Shown here: piece by piece, positions 35,098 through 45,194 of the stretch | How positions within the stretch are numbered: position 1 is the first letter of the stretch | Layout of the letters: every line of letters begins with the position of its first letter | Assembly (NCBI GenBank): GCA_017548045.1 | Contig: JAFYNR010000033.1 | Span: 124,001 to 188,000 of the forward strand | Direction of reading: 5' to 3' | DNA: 64,000 nucleotides | DNA from: Clostridia bacterium | GTDB lineage: Bacteria; Bacillota; Clostridia; Oscillospirales; Acutalibacteraceae | Notes under the pieces: model-generated | The model's input: the letters and a program-made list of their open reading frames with translations, nothing else | The model's database searches: none | What the model was told of the DNA's origin: nothing | Program-made: the position numbers and the translations under genes

Positions 35098-35868
35098 ATG
35101 AAATTTCTTTTTCAGATGCATACTGATATCGGAACAACCAAAGAAACCAATCAGGATAGCCTGTGTATAAAGAAAGCTCTGACAGATAAAGGCGAAGTGA
35201 TAATGGCGATTGTCTGTGACGGTATGGGCGGACTTGAAAAAGGCGAGGTTGCAAGTGCTTCAGTTGTATGCAGATTTTCCGGATGGTTTGAATCAGATCT
35301 CCCGAAAAGGCTTGATGAAGAAGATGTTTTCGGTGCAATCAAGTATGATTGGTTGGGTATGATAAAAAAGCTTAACAGTGATATTTCCGACTACGGAAAA
35401 GCTCACAATATAAATCTCGGTTCAACCGTCACGGTAATGTTAATTTTGGAAAATGGTGAATATATTATCGGGCATGTCGGAGACTCTAGAGTTTATTGCA
35501 TCGACAGTGAGATAAAAATTCTTACAGAAGATCAGACGGTTGTTGCAAATGATATCAAGACAGGAAGAATAACCGCTGAACAAGCAAAAACAGATCCCAG
35601 AAGAAATGTTTTGCTTCAATGTGTGGGTGCATCCAGAAATGTTGAGCCTGATTTTATAAGAGGCAAAGCCCAAGCAGACCAATGTTATATGCTTTGCTCG
35701 GACGGATTCAGACATTTTGTTGAAATCAACGAATTATCACAGGCTTTTAATCCGAAGAATAATGACACTAAAGAGAATATAAAGAGAAATATTGTCAGAA
35801 TTACAGAAGAAAACAAAAAACGCGGCGAAAGTGACAATATTTCGGCTATATTAATCCGAACAATGTAG
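35098..35868 (+). CDS. PP2C-type Ser/Thr phosphatase
   Basis: 256 aa from the ATG at 35098 (GGGTGAG upstream), six bases after the FHA gene. All PP2C metal and catalytic motifs are present: TKETNQDS, VCDGMGG, GHVGDSRVY, CSDGFRHFV and the terminal ESDNISAILI. It would remove phosphate from Ser/Thr and counter the kinase encoded next. No membrane segment. Gene pairing phosphatase then kinase is the standard prp/stk order of Firmicutes, but this pair sits inside a T7SS operon and so is probably dedicated to it. Confidence 0.95.
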   Translation: MKFLFQMHTDIGTTKETNQDSLCIKKALTDKGEVIMAIVCDGMGGLEKGEVASASVVCRFSGWFESDLPKRLDEEDVFGAIKYDWLGMIKKLNSDISDYGKAHNINLGSTVTVMLILENGEYIIGHVGDSRVYCIDSEIKILTEDQTVVANDIKTGRITAEQAKTDPRRNVLLQCVGASRNVEPDFIRGKAQADQCYMLCSDGFRHFVEINELSQAFNPKNNDTKENIKRNIVRITEENKKRGESDNISAILIRTM

Positions 35869-35879
35869 GAGATGGGATT

Positions 35880-37619
35880 TTGGCAACAATCGGTCAGGTA
35901 ATTGATGATAAATATGAAGTTCTGAAGCTTATTGGTCAGGGCGGTATGTCCAAGGTTTATCTTGCGATGGATAAGAGGCTTAATAAGCAATGGGCAATCA
36001 AGGAAATTGAAAAAAAAGCTAAGGATAAAAACAATGAAGTTGTTATCCAGAGTGCAATTGCTGAAGCTAATATGATAAAACAGCTTGATCATCCTTCGAT
36101 TGTAAGAATTGTTGATATTATTGATAACGGTAATGTCATTTATATAATAGAGGACTACATAGAAGGCGAGCCGTTGGCAACAATTCTTGAAAATGAAGGA
36201 GCTCAGTCACAGGATCTGGTTATTTCGTGGGCCAAGCAACTCTGTGAGGCGTTGGATTATCTTCACACAAGAACGCCGCCTATTATATACAGAGATATGA
36301 AGCCTGCCAACGTAATGCTTAAGCCTGATGGCTCCATTAAGGTTATTGACTTCGGTATTGCAAGAGAATATAAAGACCATCGTGCGGAGGATACCGTAAG
36401 CCTGGGCACGAAAGGTTATGCAGCTCCCGAGCAGTTTGGCGGCAAGGGACAGACCGATGCGAGAACGGATATTTACTGCCTGGGCGTTACTTTGTATCAC
36501 CTTGTTACCGGTCAGAATCCTTGTGAACCGCCTTATCAGATATATCCCATCAGGCACTGGAATCCGCAGCTTTCATCGGGTTTGGAACTGATTATACAAA
36601 AATGTACTCAGCTTAACCCTGCAGACCGATATCAGTCCTGTGCGGAATTGTTGTATGCATTGAACCATTATGAAGAGTATACGACGGCATACAGAGCAAA
36701 GCAGAAAAAGAAGTTCAATTTGTTTATAGCAACTATTGCTGCCGCGGTAGGTCTTTCTTTACTTGGAAGTTTCAGTATGGCTATGAAGTCTGCAACGGAT
36801 AACAGCGACTATGACAAAAAAATAATCGATGCAGAGACTGCTGTTGATGTCGGTGAAAAATTAAATCTTTATGAAGTAGCAGTCAACATAAAGCCGTATG
36901 ATTCCAAAGCATATCTTAGTATGATAGAATACTTCAAAAGTGATGGTGTGTTTGATAAAAACGAAAGAGACCTTTTTAGCGGAATATCAAAACACTTAAA
37001 AACCGAAACCGCTATGAAAGAAAATCCGGATTACGGTGAAATTGTTTTTGAGGCGGGAAAGCTTTATTGGTATTATTCAGACGGTGGTGCGGAGAACAAT
37101 CTTGGTCAGGAGCAGGATAATACTTCTGTCCGAAAGAAAGACAGTACAGATTGGTTTAAAAAAGTGATTGAATACGATGAGTTTATCCAGCAAAACAACA
37201 TAAAACGTCCGGTATCATACAATCTGGTTATGGCTGAAATTTATAAAGAAATAGGCTATTATACAAACAAAATAATTAATGGCAAAGAAGGAATGACGAA
37301 AGAAGAATTCAAGGCTTTCTGGACAGCCATAGAGAAAATGGTAGATGCCATATACAACGCAGAACAACGTGAAGATGAAATTGTTGAGCTTGAAGCCTAT
37401 TATACAGCTATTACACAAATAGAGTCATATGCAAATAAATTCAAAGCGGTAGGGGTCAGTAAAGAAGAATTGACGAAAGTTATCGATACTGTTCAAGAAG
37501 GCTTGAAGGAAATAGACCCTGTGTTTGAAAGAGCTATTAAAATGAAAGAAGAAGTAGAAATGCGTATTCAAGGCGCAAGATTAAGTGTAGAAGCTGCATT
37601 TGCAAAGGAGGGACGATAA
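35880..37619 (+). CDS. Membrane Ser/Thr kinase (Hanks type, no PASTA)
   Basis: 579 aa with a TTG start and GGAGATGG upstream. The kinase domain (about residues 10-265) is complete: GQGGMSKVY, the Lys of AIKEIE, YRDMKPANV with the catalytic Asp near 139, DFG near 157 and APE. One membrane segment lies near 282-303. The outer 275 residues are helical and TPR-like, not the PASTA repeats of PrkC/PknB, so this is not the housekeeping peptidoglycan-sensing kinase. It is followed by a TTVL-repeat membrane protein and preceded by its phosphatase. Likely substrates are TTVL threonines read by the FHA domains of EssC and the 33971 protein. Kinase activity is firm; substrates are inferred. Confidence 0.94.
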   Translation: MATIGQVIDDKYEVLKLIGQGGMSKVYLAMDKRLNKQWAIKEIEKKAKDKNNEVVIQSAIAEANMIKQLDHPSIVRIVDIIDNGNVIYIIEDYIEGEPLATILENEGAQSQDLVISWAKQLCEALDYLHTRTPPIIYRDMKPANVMLKPDGSIKVIDFGIAREYKDHRAEDTVSLGTKGYAAPEQFGGKGQTDARTDIYCLGVTLYHLVTGQNPCEPPYQIYPIRHWNPQLSSGLELIIQKCTQLNPADRYQSCAELLYALNHYEEYTTAYRAKQKKKFNLFIATIAAAVGLSLLGSFSMAMKSATDNSDYDKKIIDAETAVDVGEKLNLYEVAVNIKPYDSKAYLSMIEYFKSDGVFDKNERDLFSGISKHLKTETAMKENPDYGEIVFEAGKLYWYYSDGGAENNLGQEQDNTSVRKKDSTDWFKKVIEYDEFIQQNNIKRPVSYNLVMAEIYKEIGYYTNKIINGKEGMTKEEFKAFWTAIEKMVDAIYNAEQREDEIVELEAYYTAITQIESYANKFKAVGVSKEELTKVIDTVQEGLKEIDPVFERAIKMKEEVEMRIQGARLSVEAAFAKEGR

Positions 37620-37623
37620 ATCA

Positions 37624-38247
37624 ATGGCTACATTATGGCAGGTTTTGATGATTGTCTCTTTCGTATTAGCGGGACTATCATTTATGGCAGCTGTTTTTGT
37701 TTTCTTTTATTTTAAAATCCCCTCGGTTATCGGAGACCTGACGGGAAGAACGGTTGCTAAAGAAGTAAAGGCGATTCGTGCTGAAAACCGTGAAAAAGAT
37801 ATACGCCATCGGTCACGTTCAACAACACCGACAAACGCTCCCGAAAAAAGAGAATCCGATATGTCGAAAGACAATGTATATGGTCGCGTGATTAAGTCAT
37901 CGGACCAGACGCCTGAGATCGGTATGCTTAACATTGCAACAGACAGATTGGATGAAGAATTCACAGAAAATGCTGTGACAAACTCTTTGAGCAGCGAAAC
38001 TATGGTTCTTACAGAGGAACTTACCGCTACACTCGGAGAAGAAAATGCAACAACAGTTCTTGAGGAAGGAACAACTGTGCTCTCAGAGAGCGAAGGAACG
38101 ACTGTGCTCTCAGAGAACGAAGGAACGACTGTGCTCTCAGAGAACGAAGGAACAACAGTTCTTGACAATTCCGAATCAGATAAAAACCCGAGATTTGCGG
38201 TTACTGATGAAGAACTTTTTGTGAGCACAAAAGAGGTGATAGTGTGA
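37624..38247 (+). CDS. Membrane protein with tandem TTVL motifs
   Basis: 207 aa from the ATG at 37624 (AAGGAGGGA upstream). One membrane segment (about residues 6-28) anchors an acidic, disordered tail. The tail holds five TTVL motifs in EGTTVLSEN-type units near residues 142-180, coded by a 27-base tandem repeat, and a related ETMVL before them. FHA domains prefer phosphothreonine with a defined +3 residue. In TTVL the first Thr has Leu at +3, so the array looks like a multi-site docking platform for FHA proteins once phosphorylated by the adjacent kinase. This is inference; the sequence shows only the repeats, anchor and context. No globular domain is present. Confidence 0.8.
   Translation: MATLWQVLMIVSFVLAGLSFMAAVFVFFYFKIPSVIGDLTGRTVAKEVKAIRAENREKDIRHRSRSTTPTNAPEKRESDMSKDNVYGRVIKSSDQTPEIGMLNIATDRLDEEFTENAVTNSLSSETMVLTEELTATLGEENATTVLEEGTTVLSESEGTTVLSENEGTTVLSENEGTTVLDNSESDKNPRFAVTDEELFVSTKEVIV
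38065..38163 (+). repeat. 27-base tandem repeat coding EGTTVLSEN
   Basis: Three full units (38065, 38092, 38119) and an 18-base partial unit. The second and third are identical; the first differs at a few bases. Copy number could vary by slippage without breaking the frame. Confidence 0.9.
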
Positions 38248-38726
38248 TTAAAGAAGCAAAGCAATTCATTTTAATGATGAATACATCGATCGGTTTTTCA
38301 GTTTTGTCGTCAGTAGCAATAACTCTGTGCTTCTGGGGAGTCCGGAGCGCGGAATTAAATGACATTTTCAGGTTTATTATACCTATAATATTCTGGACAT
38401 GCCTGATAGCAGAGCAGATTTGTATATGGAGGGCAAACGCCTTGCGTAAACGGCTTGAGTCAATACCTGAATATAAGGTTCAGAACGGAAAGCCCGGAAT
38501 CATATCTTTTATGCAAACAAAAGCAGGTAAGGTTGCCGATGTTTTATTTGCGGTATCGGTTGTACTTTATATAGCTTTTGAAATAGCGAAGTTCGGAACA
38601 AGAAGTTATCAGTTTATAGTTTTAGCAATAATAGTCCTTTCGTTCCGCATGCATTGTACGTTGAACGGTAAGAACTTTAAATATAAAGAATACTTGGGAT
38701 TAAGGAGTAAGGGTAATGATAAATAA
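38244..38726 (+). CDS. T7SS-locus four-helix membrane protein
   Basis: 160 aa starting with GTG in a GTGA overlap with the TTVL gene stop, and ending 11 bases inside the next gene, so all three are translationally coupled. Four hydrophobic segments (near 14-34, 44-62, 96-114 and 118-136) alternate with basic loops. No recognised family. Tight coupling to the TTVL protein and to the 2138-aa surface protein suggests a membrane scaffold for one of them. Confidence 0.75.
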   Translation: MIKEAKQFILMMNTSIGFSVLSSVAITLCFWGVRSAELNDIFRFIIPIIFWTCLIAEQICIWRANALRKRLESIPEYKVQNGKPGIISFMQTKAGKVADVLFAVSVVLYIAFEIAKFGTRSYQFIVLAIIVLSFRMHCTLNGKNFKYKEYLGLRSKGNDK

Positions 38727-41700
38727 AATCATAACTAACAAAAAAAGAATTCTGGCAATTCTTATGACAATCGCTATTGTTTTCAGCTCGATTTCAATGG
38801 CGATCGCAGCAAATGAATCATCTGAAAACAAGTCTGTTCTTGACAGTTATACAGTAGCTGTTAAAGTCGGAAACAATTCAATCGATCTTAACAACATAGT
38901 GGTTACTATGACGAACAAAGAAGATGAATCCGACACGGCAAAAGCGAAAACCGTGAGAGGCGAAGCAACATTCAAGAATTTTGTTGTTGTGGGAGAAACA
39001 TATATTATAGAAGTAGGACAGGTTAATGGCTGTAAGCCTGTAAGTCCGGTAGAGGTTACAGTTGAGTCCGGCATTACGGTTGACAATCGTACAACCATTC
39101 GTCTCGAAGAACTGGAAACCAAAACGGTCAAGGGACGAGTAAAAAATGAAGACGGAAACGCTTGCGGCAATGCAACAGTCTGCATTATATCCGATGATGT
39201 TATCGACATGCTTACAACCGATAAAAACGGTGAATTCCATTATGATTTGATAGCAGGAAAGAAATACAGCATGACTGTTTCCGGTGTTCAGTACGAGGAA
39301 CAGAAATTTGAAATCGGAGAAATAACAGAAGATCTTTTTTATGATGTGACTCTCAAGTACAAGAGATTCAATGTAAAAGCAACAATAGAAAACGGTACGG
39401 CTGATATAAAATCTTCAGTTGTAAAATACGGAGACAGTGCAGTTGTTTCAATTGATACAAATAAAGGTTACAGAATCAGTGAAGTTAAAGTTGGTAATGT
39501 TAAATATGACGATGCAAAAGACAGCAAATCATACATTCTTACCCTTAAAAACATAAAAGAAGATGTTAATGTGGAAATCTCCACATACCGCAAGGAGTAT
39601 TCGGTCAATGTATCTTATTCAGGTGAAGGTAAGATTTATGAGGCGGAATTTGACCTTGCCGGAAAAATTACTGACATTACAGAAGACAGTAAAGCGGTGA
39701 CTAACGGCGGTGTTATCAAATTCTACGAAAGCGATAAAGTCGGTTTTGTAGCAACAGCGGCAACAGGATACCATATTTCAAAGATCAAAATAGATGGCGA
39801 AGTTCTGAAAAACGATAACTACAACGACAATTCCTTTAATTCGTTTAAGTATGAATTTATTCAGAATAAGGATTGGGAAATTGAAGTAGAGTTTTCACTC
39901 AACGTGTATACCGTTAAAGTTGAGGCAACCAAAGGCGGAACCATTGAAATCGCTAAGAATAAGGTAAGCCACGGCGCAAGCACAGAGCAGATTACAATCA
40001 AAGCAAATGACGGATACGACGTTGAAGGAATTCTGATTAACGGCGTTGCTCCCGATGCAGAAAATTTGGAAGCATACGAGTTTAAGATGACAGATGAAGA
40101 GGCATATACTTTCGTCGTTCCTAACATAACCGGCGATACCACTGTTAAGGTTGTATATAAAAAGTATGCAATCGAAGAAGCAAAGTGGAACGATGTGCTT
40201 GATATAGAAGCAACAAAAGGTAGTCTTGTTAAGGAAACGAAGGACAGCGACGGAAACGATGTTCTTATATTCACCGCAAAATCCGAGCTGAAAATCACTC
40301 CGAAAACGCCCTATACCCATTTGAAGATCAAAGGCATAAACAACAGTCTCAAAGAAGAAGCAGCTGTTATTTCTTCGATGGAAATAAAGGAGTTTACCGT
40401 AAAGACCATCAGCAATATTCCTTGGGAAACCAAGTCGGCAAATTCTGCAGCGAGCGAAAAGACTCTTAAAATTGTATTTGACGGAACAGCTCCTGTTCTT
40501 GAGGATATTCCCGCTATGGAAGGCTGGTCCAAAGTTGATACCTACACAATAAGCGGCAAAGCCAATGATGTTCCCGGCGAGAAAGATATGAACCTTGTAA
40601 GCGGCGTTTCATATATCGTATGGAGCAGAGGAAAGTCTTTGTCTGCAAAAGAAATTAAAAATGCTTCTGACAGCAACAAAGTTGTTGTTAACGAAGACGG
40701 CACATACAGTTTTGATGTAAAAGGTGAACACAATAACGAAAAATACTACATTTACGCAGTGGACAATGCCGGTAATATTTCAGAAGCAAAAACAGTTGAT
40801 ATAAAAATTGACCTTACCGATCCCGAAATCGTTTCGTTCACCTTCAGAAAACAGCAGAACTCTGCTTTGGAAGATTCGATTAATTTCTTTACCTTCGGTA
40901 CACTTTTCAGAGAAGGTATTGAAGTTTCGGTCGGCTTTGTTGATGAAAATGTTTCATCAGGCGTTAAAAAGGTAACTGTTTACTCAGTAGAAAACTCAGA
41001 AAAGGCAGAGAAGAAGGTAGTTGGTTGCCTTGCCTTTGATGAAACCGGAATGGTTGATAAAGAACTTACCAAGAATATTGAATTCCTTGAAGGTAAAGCA
41101 ATTTTAATTCTCAATGAAAATGAATTCAACAACACAAGGATCGCAGCTGAGGTTGAAGATTGGTCAGGCAGAATTTCTGAAATCAAAATGCCTACTCAGG
41201 TTGAAACAAATGCAAACAGCAATAATGTTATTGTAAATACAGTTGAGCCCGAAGTTGTTATTACGATTCCCGAAGCTGAATATACAGAAATCATCGAAAC
41301 AGAAGATTCTGAAGAAACAACATCAAAGCTCTGGTACAGCAAAGATATAGAATTCAACGTGGACATCAGCGCAGAAAGTTTTGTAGGCATCAATTCCGTT
41401 GTTGTTACTCTTAATGGTGTGGAGCTTGAAACCGATATTAACGATCAGGTTGTAAATCAGAATTATGCTGAGCTTATCACCGATGAAAACGGTAATAAAG
41501 TCAATAAGCTTACAGATAAGCTTTCGTTCAAATTCAGCACAACTCAGTACGCTCCCGAGGGAGAAGATCTTGAAAAGCTTCTTGAAAGCGGCGAATACAA
41601 GCTGGAAGTTAAAGTTAAGAGCAACTCAACCGTTGAAACTGTAAAAACATCAACAGTTTATATTGACCGCACTAATCCCGATGTTGCAAAGTTTGAAATC

Positions 41701-44700
41701 AAGCTTCTTAACGGCGATGCAGCCGGCACAGCCCTTAACTACCTCACCTTCGGTACTTTCTTCAACACCCAGGTAAAGGTTGTTGTTGAACCTGAAGATA
41801 TCAAGGCATCATCAGGTTTGAAATCAGTAACTCTTTACGCAAACGGTGAATTTTATGAGGAAGCCCCCGTAGAGGTTGAGGAAGAAAAGGTAAAAGACGA
41901 AGAAACAGGCGAAGAAAGAACAGAGAAGGTTTATTTTGCAACTTTCAAGGTTCCTGCTGAAGAAATAACCGAGTCAAGTGAAGGCGAGATTTATTTCAGC
42001 AAGGCTATTTCTGCCGTTGCAACCGACAACGTAGGCAGAGTCACAGATGAGAAAGTTATACCCACAACAGGCAATTCAGATATGAAGAACAGCAACCTTA
42101 TGGTTGAAACATCAGCACCTGTTGTAACAATCAAGTGCCGTGCTGCTGACTATGTTGATGATCAGGGCAAGAACTGGTATAAGGATAACGTTAATTATAC
42201 TATTCATGTTTCCGACGTAGGATCCGGTATCAGATCAATCGAAGTATATCTGAATGAAGAAAAGATAGAACTTGATCTTGGCGGCAACCAGATAAACGGC
42301 AATCTTATAGAAACTGAAGGCACCGAAGAAAAAGAATTCAAGAATTTCTATGATTGCGATGAAGCAACATTTGAAAAGGAATTTGAAATAAACACTTCTC
42401 AGATAAGCAAAACAGCAGAAGACGGAACGAAGAAGATAAATACCGCTCCCGACGGTTCAATCACATTGAACGTTCACGTAGTTGATAATGCCGGCAATGA
42501 GAACGATAAGAAGGACGGTTCAAGTAAAAAGACAGCTTATTTTGATGAGAAAGCTCCTTCAATCATAAAGTTCGACTTTGCTCCCGAAAAACCCGATGCT
42601 CTTTATCAGGATGGCGTGGCAAGCGAAGAAGCTCCCACGGTTGAAATTACCGATTACGGCTTCTATTTCACAGATAATACTGTAGTTAAAATTACTGCAA
42701 AAGATGAAAATCCTTCTTCGGGTCTGGAGTATATAGAATACTTTATGATTAATGAAGAAGGTGAAGAAGTAGAAAGCGGTTCGTTCCCGGTTGAAGAAGT
42801 TGAAAAATCAACAGATGACGGGGCAGACGGTGCAATTACGGGTATTACGTATGAGGGAAGCATCAGCGTTCTGGTTAAAAAGGATTTCAAAGGCCAGATT
42901 TATGCAAGACCTAAGGATAACGCAGGCAATTACCCCACAGATAACACTGAAAGAAACGGCTTCGTGAACCCCAACGGTACAATCGTTGAATCAAAAGAAA
43001 AGCACGAAGAAGAAAAGCATGTTTTGATTGATGCCGAAAATCAGGTCAAATCTGTTTATACCAAGGACGGTGTAAAACTCTTTGCAGAAACAGTACCTGT
43101 TCTTGTTACCGTAATTGATACTTATTCAGGTATTCGAAAAGTAGATTGGGAAGTTAAAGCGGATTATGACAAAGAGAAGGACAAAAAGGGTAGCCTTACG
43201 GTTGAAAACGGCGGAACTCTGACCGGTGACGAAGGCTGGACTGTTGTTGATAATGAGAAAAACAGTAATAACCTTGTAACAAAGATTCAGAAGACTGTCA
43301 ACGTTGAAAACAACAGCAACAATATTGAGCTTATCGTAACAATGGAAGACAGAGCGGGTAACAAGAGTACGTTAACCGAAAAAATCAGCATTGATACAAC
43401 AAAGCCCGAAATCACGGTAGTATATGACAATAACAATGCTGATATGGGTAAATACTACAAAGCAGACCGTACAGCAACAATTACAATCAAAGAGAGAAAC
43501 TTCGATCCCTCCGGCATTGCCTCAGAAATATATGATGAGGAAACAGGCAGAACAGTTCAGATTTCATCCTGGACCCCGACAGAAGATACAAAAAATCCCG
43601 ATAACAACACTCATACCGCAACCGTTACATACAATTCTGACGGTGCATACAGATTCAAGTTCGGATATACCGACCTTGCAGGTAACGCTTCTGATCAGAC
43701 ACTCGATGAAGATTTTGTTATCGATAAAACTGCCCCCATTGTAAGTGTTGGTTATGACAACAATTCATCTCTTAACAACAACTATTATAAGGCAGATCGT
43801 GTGGCAACCATCAGCATTACAGAACACAACTTCGATGCATCAAGAGTAATCATTATGGGTTCGGCAGACAGCACAACAGGCCCTGTTACATTCCCTGCTG
43901 AAAGTGAATGGACAGTTTCTTCAACCAATCCCGATCTCAATATTGCAACAATCCGTTACAGCGCCGATGCAATCTATGAATTTGATATTGAATTTATGGA
44001 TATGGCAGGCAACCCGGCTAATGATGTTGCAAAAGATACTTTTATCATCGATAAAACTGCTCCCACACTTGAAATAACAGGAGTTGCAAATCTTTCAGCT
44101 AACGCAGACAAGGTTGCTCCCGTGATTAAGTATACTGATACAAACTTCAATCCCAACGGTGCGGTAATTTCACTTACAGGTTTCAAAAACGGTGCAGTTG
44201 ATAACTATGCATCAACCAGAACAGAAACTGAAAATGGTCAGATAATTGCTTATGCTGATTTTGAAAGAGTTAAAGATGTTGACGATGTATATATTCTCAA
44301 TGCATCAGTTACCGACCTTGCAGGCAACACAAGCAATAAAGCCATAAGATTCTCAGCAAACCGCTTCGGTTCAGTTTACACATTTGATCCCAGCTATAAA
44401 GCCATTAAAGATAAGTTTATAACAACAGAACAGGAAATCGTGTTCACAGAAACTAATGTCGATGCTCTTACAGCGGGCTCAATAAAGGTCAGACTTGTTA
44501 AGAACGGCGTTTCAACAGACCTCAAAGAAGGAAAAATATCTGAAGGTGACGATTACGAAATTATTTCCTCCGGCGGAGATGGTTCGTGGAGCCAGTATGA
44601 CTACCGCATAAACAAGTCACTCTTTGCAACTGACGGACGATACAGTATTTCTGTTTATTCAGTGGATGCCGCAGGTAACGTTAACCAGAATACTGATGAG

Positions 44701-45132
44701 ACCAAGGAAGCAGAAATTTCATTTGGTATTGACAAGACAAATCCTGAAATAGTTCCTTCCGATTTGAAGAGCCACGGTCAGTACAATGAATCAAACAAGA
44801 TAGTTTCTGTTGAAATCAAGGATAATCTTGTTCTTGAAGAAGTCAGCATCTATGTTGATGGCGAAAAGGTCAAGTTTGCAAATGACGGCAATATATACAC
44901 ATTCAGCATTCCTGAAAAGAGCGAAAAGCAGAGTGTTCGTATAATTGCAATTGACGCCGCAGGAAACAGACACGAATTTATCGCAGAGGATGTTGTTGTA
45001 TCAACCAATTTCTTTGTAAGATGGTATAATAATACCCCGCTCTTTGTCGGAACTGTTGGCGGCCTTGCAGGTCTTGCAATACTTGCTGCTGTTATTGTAA
45101 TCGTCAAGAAGAGAAAAGAAGACGACGAATAA
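38716..45132 (+). CDS. Giant 2138-aa surface protein with repeated Ig-like domains
   Basis: A signal-type segment (about residues 8-34, ending MAIAANES) leads into a CNA-B-like module, then B-repeat-like modules (about 215-480: KVEATKGGTIEIAKNK). Many bacterial Ig-like domains of the VTDLAGNxS / DKTAPxxxV type follow (about 600-2050), several nearly identical (YYKADRTATITIKERNFDPSG and its neighbour). The C-terminus is a single membrane segment (LFVGTVGGLAGLAILAAVIVIV) with a basic tail and no LPxTG. It would form a long rod outside the cell, held at its C-terminus. In this operon it takes the place where other Firmicutes carry EsaA/YueB, but shares no visible homology. Adhesion or transport across the wall are possible roles. 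Confidence 0.88.
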   Translation: MINKIITNKKRILAILMTIAIVFSSISMAIAANESSENKSVLDSYTVAVKVGNNSIDLNNIVVTMTNKEDESDTAKAKTVRGEATFKNFVVVGETYIIEVGQVNGCKPVSPVEVTVESGITVDNRTTIRLEELETKTVKGRVKNEDGNACGNATVCIISDDVIDMLTTDKNGEFHYDLIAGKKYSMTVSGVQYEEQKFEIGEITEDLFYDVTLKYKRFNVKATIENGTADIKSSVVKYGDSAVVSIDTNKGYRISEVKVGNVKYDDAKDSKSYILTLKNIKEDVNVEISTYRKEYSVNVSYSGEGKIYEAEFDLAGKITDITEDSKAVTNGGVIKFYESDKVGFVATAATGYHISKIKIDGEVLKNDNYNDNSFNSFKYEFIQNKDWEIEVEFSLNVYTVKVEATKGGTIEIAKNKVSHGASTEQITIKANDGYDVEGILINGVAPDAENLEAYEFKMTDEEAYTFVVPNITGDTTVKVVYKKYAIEEAKWNDVLDIEATKGSLVKETKDSDGNDVLIFTAKSELKITPKTPYTHLKIKGINNSLKEEAAVISSMEIKEFTVKTISNIPWETKSANSAASEKTLKIVFDGTAPVLEDIPAMEGWSKVDTYTISGKANDVPGEKDMNLVSGVSYIVWSRGKSLSAKEIKNASDSNKVVVNEDGTYSFDVKGEHNNEKYYIYAVDNAGNISEAKTVDIKIDLTDPEIVSFTFRKQQNSALEDSINFFTFGTLFREGIEVSVGFVDENVSSGVKKVTVYSVENSEKAEKKVVGCLAFDETGMVDKELTKNIEFLEGKAILILNENEFNNTRIAAEVEDWSGRISEIKMPTQVETNANSNNVIVNTVEPEVVITIPEAEYTEIIETEDSEETTSKLWYSKDIEFNVDISAESFVGINSVVVTLNGVELETDINDQVVNQNYAELITDENGNKVNKLTDKLSFKFSTTQYAPEGEDLEKLLESGEYKLEVKVKSNSTVETVKTSTVYIDRTNPDVAKFEIKLLNGDAAGTALNYLTFGTFFNTQVKVVVEPEDIKASSGLKSVTLYANGEFYEEAPVEVEEEKVKDEETGEERTEKVYFATFKVPAEEITESSEGEIYFSKAISAVATDNVGRVTDEKVIPTTGNSDMKNSNLMVETSAPVVTIKCRAADYVDDQGKNWYKDNVNYTIHVSDVGSGIRSIEVYLNEEKIELDLGGNQINGNLIETEGTEEKEFKNFYDCDEATFEKEFEINTSQISKTAEDGTKKINTAPDGSITLNVHVVDNAGNENDKKDGSSKKTAYFDEKAPSIIKFDFAPEKPDALYQDGVASEEAPTVEITDYGFYFTDNTVVKITAKDENPSSGLEYIEYFMINEEGEEVESGSFPVEEVEKSTDDGADGAITGITYEGSISVLVKKDFKGQIYARPKDNAGNYPTDNTERNGFVNPNGTIVESKEKHEEEKHVLIDAENQVKSVYTKDGVKLFAETVPVLVTVIDTYSGIRKVDWEVKADYDKEKDKKGSLTVENGGTLTGDEGWTVVDNEKNSNNLVTKIQKTVNVENNSNNIELIVTMEDRAGNKSTLTEKISIDTTKPEITVVYDNNNADMGKYYKADRTATITIKERNFDPSGIASEIYDEETGRTVQISSWTPTEDTKNPDNNTHTATVTYNSDGAYRFKFGYTDLAGNASDQTLDEDFVIDKTAPIVSVGYDNNSSLNNNYYKADRVATISITEHNFDASRVIIMGSADSTTGPVTFPAESEWTVSSTNPDLNIATIRYSADAIYEFDIEFMDMAGNPANDVAKDTFIIDKTAPTLEITGVANLSANADKVAPVIKYTDTNFNPNGAVISLTGFKNGAVDNYASTRTETENGQIIAYADFERVKDVDDVYILNASVTDLAGNTSNKAIRFSANRFGSVYTFDPSYKAIKDKFITTEQEIVFTETNVDALTAGSIKVRLVKNGVSTDLKEGKISEGDDYEIISSGGDGSWSQYDYRINKSLFATDGRYSISVYSVDAAGNVNQNTDETKEAEISFGIDKTNPEIVPSDLKSHGQYNESNKIVSVEIKDNLVLEEVSIYVDGEKVKFANDGNIYTFSIPEKSEKQSVRIIAIDAAGNRHEFIAEDVVVSTNFFVRWYNNTPLFVGTVGGLAGLAILAAVIVIVKKRKEDDE

Positions 45133-45144
45133 TTAAAATTAAAC

Positions 45145-45177
45145 CCGGGGTCCGGATAATCCATATTCGGACCTCGG
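45145..45177 (+). other. Stem-loop after the giant surface gene
   Basis: CCGGGGTCCG and CGGACCTCGG form a ten-pair stem (one G-U pair) with a 13-base loop and no T-run, so it is probably an attenuator or stability element, not a full stop. Confidence 0.65.
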
Positions 45178-45194
45178 CAAGGTGAGAATGACCT

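Noticed and set aside
35880..37619. Housekeeping PrkC/PknB-type kinase
   Set aside because: The outer region is helical and TPR-like with no PASTA repeats, and the gene lies within the T7SS block rather than the usual cell-division cluster.
38065..38163. 27-base repeats as a CRISPR array
   Set aside because: Units are contiguous, have no spacers and code in frame for EGTTVLSEN inside a real gene. No cas gene is present.
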